Origin: CAZDHT01 sp964505325
GTDB taxonomy: Bacteria; Planctomycetota; PUPC01
NCBI GenBank assembly: GCA_964505325.1
Contig: CAZDHT010000123.1
Coordinates: 1-14,538, forward strand
Reading direction: 5' to 3'
DNA length: 14,538 bases
The notes under the pieces were generated by a model. The model was not told where the DNA came from and did not search any database. It worked only from the letters and a program-made list of their open reading frames with translations. The translations under genes and the position numbers were made by a program. Positions 1-6,887 of the stretch are shown in pieces. Each line of letters opens with the position of its first letter. Position 1 is the first letter of the stretch.

Positions 1-2
1 AA

Positions 3-2294
3 CCCGGCGCGCAGAAACAGAAGCCGAAGCATGTGGTCCGCGTGGAGAACAAGAAGGACGAGGTCCTGGTATACGTGCCGGTCAATCTCGGTGACGGCAA
101 AGGTGCGCAGGACATTATGTGGGCGTTCCGCAAAGACAGGCCGACTCACGGCGCCGAACTGGTGCTCAAGAACGGCGAGGTGTACAGGCCCGGGCCACCG
201 GAACAGATCGTGGTCGAGGAGAGCGGCCCGGAACGCGCGGTGGTCATGATGAAGGGCCGGCACCTGCCGGTGAAAGACGGGGCTTCGCTCCCTTACTGCT
301 ACGGCTACATACTGCGGCTACGCGCTTGCTCCGGCGAAATGACTTTGCGAATGAGCTACGCGCTGGCCAACAGTCAGCAGCCGGTGATTGGCATGCCGCT
401 GGTGAAGAGCGCGACGGTCTCTTCGCTCAGCCGCGGCAACCCGAAGACTGATGAGACGCTGACGGGCGACAACTGGATCGCGACGCGCAAGGAGAAGCGG
501 TGGCAGATGATGACCGTCCGCTACCTGAAGGAGAACATGCCGGCCAAGCTGGCTGTCGAGAACAAGGCCATCGTGTTCAAGCCGTGGGGCGATAGGGAGC
601 AGTTCCTGGACATCTACAGCTACAAGACATACGAGATCGAACTGGCGTTCGGCAGCGACGGGCTGGACAAGGCCAAGGGCGACAAGACCGCCGCCGTGTT
701 CAACGACTACCTGCGTTTCTGGCCGGACCCCAAGTGGGTGAGCGACAGCCGGGCGTGGGGCGACTTCGGGTACCTGGCGCCCTGCGACGCGGCGACCGCC
801 AAACAGATCACGCGGCGGTTCCGGCCGTTCAACATGAAAGGCTACGCCGAGCGCCGCCTGAAGGAGCCCTGGGGCCAGAACGCCTGGCGGCACGTTGGCG
901 CCGATCCCGAGTTCGAAAGCGGATCGTCCGGCGCGCCCGGCGGCGGTTACGAACCGCTGCTCAAGACCTCGCACTTGTATCTCACCTATCTGCAGACCGG
1001 CGACCGGCGCTACTTCGACGAACTCGAAAAGGTGAGCGTCCATTGGCGCGACCGGCGCTACATCCACTTCGACAAGCCGATGGGCACCACGCGCTGGGAG
1101 GGCAGCGGGTTCTACCGCACGCACTATCGCGCCGGAGCGAAGAAGTACGCCGCCGTGCAGGCGCCCGCGGCGAAGGTCCGCCGCTACGACCGCGCCTGGA
1201 ACTACGGCGGGCCGTGGGGCCCGATGGACACCCAGCACTTCAGCGTCGACGAGGTGGTCAACTACTACTACCTCACCGGCGACCGGCAGTGCCTCGACGC
1301 GCTCGACGCTTACGGCCAGCAGGCGGTCTCGTTCGCGGCCCGGACGATGAGCGGCTCGGGCGGCACCGTCAGTCGGGCGCACGGCTGGGTCACGCGCGCG
1401 CTCGTGTCTGTGTACGAAGCGACGAACGACAAGAAGTTCCTCGCCGCCGCCCGCAAGGCGGTGAACTACATCGTCGAGCACCAGGACAAGCGGATCGGCA
1501 CCATCAGCCCCTACGACGCCAAGGAGACGCGCGGCCGGAACAAGGGCAAGCTCGCGCGCCAGGTGCCGTTCATGGCCGCGGCCGTCGGCATGTCGCTGGG
1601 CCGGTTCTATCGCCACCACCCGGAAGAAGAGGTCCGCGATGCGATCCTGGGCATGGCCGACTGGCTCTGCTACGACGACGCGCTGATCAACAAGCCGCAG
1701 GGCTTCAGCTACAGTTGGTACGCCGACCGGCCGGGCGGGCGGTCGTCCAGCGGTCATCGCTGCATGAGCACCATGGGCTGGGCGTACCTGGCGACGGGGC
1801 AGAAGCGGTACATGGACGCGGCCAACGCGCATGCGCAGATCGGCAAGCTCGGCGAGAAACGCGCGCTCGGCTACTGGCAGGTCAACGGGTTCGGCCAAGA
1901 GTACGTCACGCTCACGCGCAGCAAGCAGGAGCGCACTCCGCCCGCCGCGGTGACCGACCTCGCGGCCCAAGCGCTCGGCGGCGGAAAGGTCCAACTCACC
2001 TGGACCGCGCCCGGCGACGACGGCGATCAGGGCACGGCCGCCGAGTACCAGATCAAGTATGCCACAATCGAGATCAAGGAACGCTCCGACTGGCGTAACA
2101 AACCGGACACTGAACTCAGCTTCTGGGCGGCCACTAACTGCAAGGGCGAGCCGAAGCCGTCAAGAGCGGGGGCGAAGGAGACGTTCACCGTCGCGGGCCT
2201 CCAGCCCGGCACGGTCTGGTTCGCACTCAAGACCTACGACGAGCAGCCCAACCAGAGCGACCTGTCCAACGTCGTGAAGGTGGAAGTCAAGTAA
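3..2294 (+). CDS. PcRGLX/YetA-like putative polysaccharide lyase with C-terminal fibronectin III domain (5' partial)
   Basis: The frame is open to the left edge of the window, so the true start and any signal peptide are missing; the first in-window start would be GTG at 33. Counting from there, residues about 1-230 look like a beta-rich N-terminal region. Residues about 240-630 are helix-rich, with repeated aromatic and Gly-Asp turns such as YYYLTGDRQ and YLQTGDRRY, which suggest an alpha/alpha toroid. Residues about 635-753 form a fibronectin III-like domain that starts at PPAAVTDLAA. This order recalls the exo-rhamnogalacturonan lyase (PcRGLX/YetA-like) family, which acts on pectic or related uronate polysaccharides outside the cytoplasm. 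The family assignment comes from overall pattern, and I could not place catalytic residues. The TAA stop overlaps the next ATG by one base, so translation is probably coupled to the aldolase-sialidase gene. Confidence 0.6.
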   Translation, partial: PGAQKQKPKHVVRVENKKDEVLVYVPVNLGDGKGAQDIMWAFRKDRPTHGAELVLKNGEVYRPGPPEQIVVEESGPERAVVMMKGRHLPVKDGASLPYCYGYILRLRACSGEMTLRMSYALANSQQPVIGMPLVKSATVSSLSRGNPKTDETLTGDNWIATRKEKRWQMMTVRYLKENMPAKLAVENKAIVFKPWGDREQFLDIYSYKTYEIELAFGSDGLDKAKGDKTAAVFNDYLRFWPDPKWVSDSRAWGDFGYLAPCDAATAKQITRRFRPFNMKGYAERRLKEPWGQNAWRHVGADPEFESGSSGAPGGGYEPLLKTSHLYLTYLQTGDRRYFDELEKVSVHWRDRRYIHFDKPMGTTRWEGSGFYRTHYRAGAKKYAAVQAPAAKVRRYDRAWNYGGPWGPMDTQHFSVDEVVNYYYLTGDRQCLDALDAYGQQAVSFAARTMSGSGGTVSRAHGWVTRALVSVYEATNDKKFLAAARKAVNYIVEHQDKRIGTISPYDAKETRGRNKGKLARQVPFMAAAVGMSLGRFYRHHPEEEVRDAILGMADWLCYDDALINKPQGFSYSWYADRPGGRSSSGHRCMSTMGWAYLATGQKRYMDAANAHAQIGKLGEKRALGYWQVNGFGQEYVTLTRSKQERTPPAAVTDLAAQALGGGKVQLTWTAPGDDGDQGTAAEYQIKYATIEIKERSDWRNKPDTELSFWAATNCKGEPKPSRAGAKETFTVAGLQPGTVWFALKTYDEQPNQSDLSNVVKVEVK

Positions 2295-4270
2295 TGGGTG
2301 CAGGCACACTGACTGGCGGCCTCTGCGTCGCCTGCGTTACCCCGTTTGACCGCGACGAGGCGGTCGACACCGACGCGTACCGGTCGATCGCCGAGCACCT
2401 GATCGCCAGCGGCGTGGACGCGCTGGTCGTGGCGGGCACGACGGGCGAGGCGCACGCGCTCGGCCTTGAGGAACGGCGCGTGTTGTGGGAGACGGCGGTC
2501 GCGCACGCCGCCGGCCGCGTACCCGTCGTCGCCGGGGTCGGCGCCACAACAACGCGCCAGGCGAAGCGGTTCCTCCGCCTCGCGGCCGACTGCGGCTGCG
2601 ACGCCGCCCTGACCCTCACGCCCTGGTTCGAGAAGCCCTCGCCCGACGCGCTGGAAAGCTATTACACCGAGCTGGCGGACGCCACGCGCATCCCCATCCT
2701 GTCGTATCACAACCCGAGTCGGACCGGCCTGGAGTGGTCCGTCGAGGCCATCGCGGCGATGGCCGGGAAGCTCGCCGGTAAGGTGGTCGGGCACAAGGAG
2801 GCCACCCCCGACCTCGAGCGCGCCGCGGCATTGCGCAAGCTCGCGCCGAGCGGGTTCCTCCTCTTCTGTGGTCCGCCGCACCGCCGGGCCGAGTTCGGCG
2901 CGGTCACCGACGGGTGCGTGGATGACCTGTCGAACGCCGTGGCGGCGGAGGCGGTCGAGGCCTACCACGGTGACACCGACAAGGTCCGTTACATCGAGCC
3001 GCTGGCGGCGTGCCTGAGCAGGTCGTCGAACTACATTGCCCTGCTCAAGGCGATGATGCGAAAGGTCGGGCTGCCGGCCGGGGTGCCGCGCCGGCCGCAC
3101 CACCGGGTGCCCGAGGCGGAGGTCGACGGGGCCAAGGCGCTCCTGGCGGCGGACGGGCGCCTCGGCGCCGGCTCCGCCGACGAGCATGGCCGCCCGTCAT
3201 CGGCCGGCAACGTCGTGCACCTGCTTGAGGACGGACTGCTCGAGCGGTGCATCAACGCCGAGCCGCCGCCGCTGGAGACGGTCGCCATCTGTCCTGCCGA
3301 GCGCGGCGGACACCAGTATGCCTGCCATGCCTCGATCGCGTACTTCGGGGGCCGGTTCTTCGCCGCATGGTCGCAGGGTATCATCAACGAAGACAGCCCC
3401 GGCCAGGTCGTCCGCTACGCCACGTCCGATGACGGCCGCGCGTGGTCGGATCCCGAGTTCGTGATGCCGCCGCCGGAAGGCAAGCTGCGCTGGACGAACG
3501 CCGGCTTCTGGCTCAGAAACGGCGAGCTGTGGACCATCGCCGTCCGCTACAGCCGCGCCCGATACATCGAGGGCGAGAAAACGCCCGGCAACTGCTGGGA
3601 GGACGGCGCGACCGAAGCCCTCCGATGGGACGGCGCGCGATGGGAGCCCCACGGGACCCTCGTCGACGACCTCTACGCGAACGAAGCGCCGCGACAGCTC
3701 CCGGGCGGCCCCTGGCTGCTGCCGGGCGTCAACGGCCGTCACGACGCGGTCGTGGCGATCAGCGCCGACGGCGCGAACTGGAAGATCGTCACGCTCTCCA
3801 CGCGTACCGGTCGCCACCGCCTCACCGAGCCGTCGTGGTTCCTGAAGAAGGACGGGACGATCCGGATGCTGCTGCGCGACGATGCCGGCTCGAAGCGCCT
3901 GTTCCTCACAGAAAGCACAGACAGCGGACGGACGTGGACGCAGCCGGTGCCGACCGACTTCACCGACGCCCAGGCGAAGTTCTTCCTGATGCGGCTGTCC
4001 GACGGCCGGGTCGCCATCTGCGGCAATCCCGCGCCCGATGAAATCGGACGCCGGCTCCTCACCGTCGCCGCCAGCGAGGACGGCGAGGTCTTCACCTGCA
4101 TGACCACGTTGCAGTTCGCGCCGGATACGAGACCGCGCCTGCCCGGCATGCACAAGGACGCCGGCTTCAGCTACCCCAACGCGGTCGAGGTTGACGGCCG
4201 CCTGTGGATCATCTACGCTCGCAACAAGGAGGACGTCGAGGTGGCGTCCATCCGCCTGCAGGACTTCTGA
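2294..4270 (+). CDS. DapA/NAL-family aldolase fused to a sialidase-like (BNR) propeller domain
   Basis: This is a 658-residue two-domain protein. Residues 1-295 are a complete DapA-family TIM barrel: GTTGE at 48-52, YHNPSRTG with Tyr138 and Arg143, and the Schiff-base lysine K168 in GHKEATPD. These enzymes make or break 2-keto acids with pyruvate (dihydrodipicolinate synthase, N-acetylneuraminate lyase, 2-keto-3-deoxy sugar-acid aldolases). Residues about 309-658 resemble BNR_2/sialidase proteins. They hold Asp-box motifs TSDDGRAW (377) and STDSGRTW (541-548) and degenerate copies ISADGANW and ASEDGEVF. No signal peptide precedes the barrel, so a cytoplasmic location is likely, which is odd for a sialidase. 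In TPWFEKPS, Trp-Phe stands where dihydrodipicolinate synthase has Tyr-Tyr, so lysine synthesis is unlikely. The glycan-degrading neighbours favour a sugar-acid substrate. The ATG overlaps the preceding stop (TAATG). Confidence 0.8.
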   Translation: MGAGTLTGGLCVACVTPFDRDEAVDTDAYRSIAEHLIASGVDALVVAGTTGEAHALGLEERRVLWETAVAHAAGRVPVVAGVGATTTRQAKRFLRLAADCGCDAALTLTPWFEKPSPDALESYYTELADATRIPILSYHNPSRTGLEWSVEAIAAMAGKLAGKVVGHKEATPDLERAAALRKLAPSGFLLFCGPPHRRAEFGAVTDGCVDDLSNAVAAEAVEAYHGDTDKVRYIEPLAACLSRSSNYIALLKAMMRKVGLPAGVPRRPHHRVPEAEVDGAKALLAADGRLGAGSADEHGRPSSAGNVVHLLEDGLLERCINAEPPPLETVAICPAERGGHQYACHASIAYFGGRFFAAWSQGIINEDSPGQVVRYATSDDGRAWSDPEFVMPPPEGKLRWTNAGFWLRNGELWTIAVRYSRARYIEGEKTPGNCWEDGATEALRWDGARWEPHGTLVDDLYANEAPRQLPGGPWLLPGVNGRHDAVVAISADGANWKIVTLSTRTGRHRLTEPSWFLKKDGTIRMLLRDDAGSKRLFLTESTDSGRTWTQPVPTDFTDAQAKFFLMRLSDGRVAICGNPAPDEIGRRLLTVAASEDGEVFTCMTTLQFAPDTRPRLPGMHKDAGFSYPNAVEVDGRLWIIYARNKEDVEVASIRLQDF

Positions 4271-4285
4271 CCCCGGCGCTATAAT

Positions 4286-4291
4286 AAGGAG
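4286..4291 (+). promoter_or_regulatory. Ribosome binding site AAGGAG
   Basis: AAGGAG lies 4 nt before the ATG at 4296. It favours that start over the in-frame upstream codon at 4191, which lies inside the preceding gene and has no signal peptide after it. Confidence 0.7.
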
Positions 4292-4295
4292 AACG

Positions 4296-6887
4296 ATGAA
4301 GAAGGCATCCGCGATACTACTCCTGTTCTGCCTGTCCGGCACAACGGCCAGCCTCGGTGCCGAGCCAGGCGGGACTGAGATTCTCAACACCCAGAGCTAC
4401 TGGCGCTGGTACGCCACGCTGCGGAAGCCGTACGCGCCGACGAAGCCGGGCGGGGTGCCGGTTCTGCTCGCCATCTCGCGGGGCATCCGCACGTCGGCGC
4501 ACGTCGACCATCTGCACAGCGCGGCGCCGCCCGCAGGCTGGGAGAAGCCCGAGCTTGACGACGGCGACTGGCCGCGGTCCCGCGCCGCGTGGCTGCGCGA
4601 GCTGGCGTTCGGCCGCTACTCCAGCGCCATGGCCTGCCTGCGCGGCAGGTTCACGGTCACCGATCCCGCGGCGGCCGGGAGATTGGCGCTGACGCTCAAG
4701 TATCGCGGCGGGGTGGTCGTCTATCTCAACGGCACCGAGGTAGTCCGGGCCCACTTGCCCCAGGGCAGACTGACCCCGGACACGGCCGCCGATGCGTATC
4801 CTCGCGACGTGTACGTCGGGCCGGAGGGCAGGCCGCTCCCGGACTACTGGAACCGGCGGCATCTGCCGGCGAACGTGCAGCAGGACATGGTGGCGCGGAT
4901 GGCCCGGCGCGAACGGACGCTGGGACCGGTCACGCTCCCGGCCAGGCTGCTCCGCAAGGGGACGAACGTTCTGGCCATATCCGTACATCGCGCCGCGTAC
5001 AGCCCGGCCGCCCATCTCTGCTTCACCTCCGCGGGCCTCCAGGCGCGCTCGCCGTGGATCCCCATCGACCTGTCGGCGGTGACGCTCGCCGCGACGGGTC
5101 GCGGCGTGGTGCCGAACGTCGCGCGGCCGAGGGGCTTCCAGGTGTGGAACCACGACCGCAACGACCGCGTGACGGTGGGCGACTACGGCGACCCGGCCGA
5201 GCCGCTCCGGCCCGTGCGGATCGCCGCGGCGCGGAACGGCGCCTGGTGCGGCCAGGTGGCGGCCGGCTCGACGAAGCCCATCCGCGCGCTCAAGGTGGTT
5301 CCGGGCGACCTGACCGCGGTCAAGGGCGCCGGGACGATCAGCGCGAGCGAGGTCACCGTCCTTTACGGCCGGATGAACTGGGGCGGCGGGATCAGCCGGT
5401 GGTGCGACGCGCTCTCGCCCGACGCGCCCGGGTCGGTCGCCGTGGGCAAGGACGGCGGCGGCGCGGTCGTGCCGCTGACCATCCGCGTTCACGTCCCGAA
5501 GGACGCCGCGCCGGGCGAGTACCTCGGGAACGTGACCGTCTCCGCCGCGGGCGTGAAACCCGTCGCCGTCCCCCTCGAGCTGACCGTGCACGATTGGGTC
5601 GTGCCGCACCCGTGGAAGTTCCGCACCTATATGGGCATCTACCAGTCGCCTCGCAGTGTCGCTCTCCAGTACAAGGTGAGGGAGTGGTCGGAGGAACACT
5701 GGAAGCTGTTGGAGAAGAGCTTCGAGTTGCTCGGTCGCGTCGGCAACAAGATGGTCAACATCACCGTGATCGACCAGACGCAGTTCGGCAACGACGAGGG
5801 AATGGTGTACTGGATCCGCAAACCGGACGGCTCGCACGACTACGACTTCTCGGTCTTCGACCGGTACCTGGCGCTCGCCGTCAAGCACTGCGGGACGCTC
5901 GATTACGTCGTGCTGCACGTGTGGCACTCGGGCGGCTGGGAGACGAGGAAGGCGAACCAGAAGAACACGGTCACGGTGGTCGACAGGACGACGGGCAGGC
6001 GTGAACGGATGCAGGTGCCCGTGTTCGGCACGGAACAGAGCAAGCGGTTTTGGAAGCCGGTCCTCGACGCGGCCTATCAACGTCTGAAGAAGCTCGGGAT
6101 GGAGAACGCGCTCACACTGGGCATTCTGTCCGACGGCACGGCCGCGCCGCCGGTGTTCCGCGCGTTTCAGGAGATCACGCCCGGCGGCGCGAAGTGGATG
6201 CGCGGGCTGCACTCCGCCACCCGCAGCACGGCGCCCTACCCGCTCAAAGGAGGCGGCGTGGTCACCCTGCACGAGCACTGCTACGGGATGTCGATGGTCA
6301 GCCCAGACCGGCCTGTGCCGCCGATCTGGAACTTGCGCGGCCAGCCCGGCACCGCGTATTACCGCGTCGCGCCATACGAGACGCGCGTCTCGCTGATCGG
6401 CTACCGGATCATGGCGGAGCAGGCGCTGTTCACCCTCAAGCAGGGCGTCGGGCGCATCTGCCTCGACTTCTGGCCGGTCGTCAAAGGCCGGCACCGCGGG
6501 CTGAGAAACCTGTACAACTTCTATCCGCATTCATCGTGTGCCCAGCGCGCTCCGGCGCTGTACCAGCTCGCGTGGCCAGGGCCGAACGGGCCGGAGACGA
6601 CCGTGCGATATGAGGCGGTGATCGAGGGGCTCCAGGAGGCCGAGGCGATGATCATCCTCAGCGAAGCCGTCGACAAGCACGCCGGCAAGCTCGGCCCGCA
6701 GCTCGTGCGCGAATGCCGGGACGTGCTGCGCGAGCGGCTGCGTTACTGCCACATCCGGAACCAGTCGCGCTGGCAGCAGGTGTACTTCCATATGAACCAC
6801 TACGGCTGGCAGGACCTCGCCCGGCGGCTGCTGGACTGCGCCGCGAGGGTCAGCAAGAAGGCCGGCCAAGAAGGGAGGCGTCGATGA
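4296..6887 (+). CDS. Secreted jelly-roll plus GH123/DUF4091-like glycoside hydrolase-type protein
   Basis: This is an 863-residue protein. The start at 4296 is chosen because AAGGAG precedes it and a clear signal peptide follows (MKKASAILLLFCLSGTTA, probable cleavage after SLGA). Residues about 60-260 look like a galactose-binding-type jelly roll (DDGDWPRSRAAWL, VYLNGTEVV, LRKGTNVLAISVHRA). A beta-sandwich follows to about 435 and ends in a VPLELTVHDW segment. Residues about 440-800 resemble the barrel of GH123/DUF4091 proteins, and the C-terminal VRYEAVIEGLQEAEAM matches the conserved 'R-E-x-x-EG-x-x-D/E-x-E' helix of that group. GH123 members are beta-N-acetylgalactosaminidases. Where this group normally carries an Asp-Glu pair, the best candidate here reads Ser-Asp-Gly (D613-G614), so activity is uncertain. 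It is likely periplasmic or exported and overlaps the Kelch gene by ATGA. Confidence 0.65.
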   Translation: MKKASAILLLFCLSGTTASLGAEPGGTEILNTQSYWRWYATLRKPYAPTKPGGVPVLLAISRGIRTSAHVDHLHSAAPPAGWEKPELDDGDWPRSRAAWLRELAFGRYSSAMACLRGRFTVTDPAAAGRLALTLKYRGGVVVYLNGTEVVRAHLPQGRLTPDTAADAYPRDVYVGPEGRPLPDYWNRRHLPANVQQDMVARMARRERTLGPVTLPARLLRKGTNVLAISVHRAAYSPAAHLCFTSAGLQARSPWIPIDLSAVTLAATGRGVVPNVARPRGFQVWNHDRNDRVTVGDYGDPAEPLRPVRIAAARNGAWCGQVAAGSTKPIRALKVVPGDLTAVKGAGTISASEVTVLYGRMNWGGGISRWCDALSPDAPGSVAVGKDGGGAVVPLTIRVHVPKDAAPGEYLGNVTVSAAGVKPVAVPLELTVHDWVVPHPWKFRTYMGIYQSPRSVALQYKVREWSEEHWKLLEKSFELLGRVGNKMVNITVIDQTQFGNDEGMVYWIRKPDGSHDYDFSVFDRYLALAVKHCGTLDYVVLHVWHSGGWETRKANQKNTVTVVDRTTGRRERMQVPVFGTEQSKRFWKPVLDAAYQRLKKLGMENALTLGILSDGTAAPPVFRAFQEITPGGAKWMRGLHSATRSTAPYPLKGGGVVTLHEHCYGMSMVSPDRPVPPIWNLRGQPGTAYYRVAPYETRVSLIGYRIMAEQALFTLKQGVGRICLDFWPVVKGRHRGLRNLYNFYPHSSCAQRAPALYQLAWPGPNGPETTVRYEAVIEGLQEAEAMIILSEAVDKHAGKLGPQLVRECRDVLRERLRYCHIRNQSRWQQVYFHMNHYGWQDLARRLLDCAARVSKKAGQEGRRR
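6871..6878 (+). promoter_or_regulatory. Ribosome binding site AAGGGAGG
   Basis: This strong Shine-Dalgarno lies inside the 3' end of the GH123-like gene, 5 nt before the ATG at 6884. It decides the start of the Kelch-like gene against the upstream in-frame codon at 6713. Confidence 0.7.

Noticed and set aside
318..1994. 558-codon open frame on the minus strand
   Set aside because: It lies antisense to the PcRGLX-like gene; low-complexity Arg/Ala/Val-rich product typical of GC-rich shadow frames.
3215..4270. Separate start for the sialidase-like domain at GTG 3215
   Set aside because: No ribosome site precedes it and the frame is continuous with the aldolase domain.
4280..4285. Perfect TATAAT before the GH123-like gene
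   Set aside because: It sits directly against the ribosome site, so transcription would start between the Shine-Dalgarno and the ATG; no -35 is seen at 17 nt.
4317..6530. 737-codon open frame on the minus strand
   Set aside because: It is antisense to the GH123-like gene, Arg/Val/His-rich with no domain signal, and the plus strand has signal peptide, ribosome site and family motifs.
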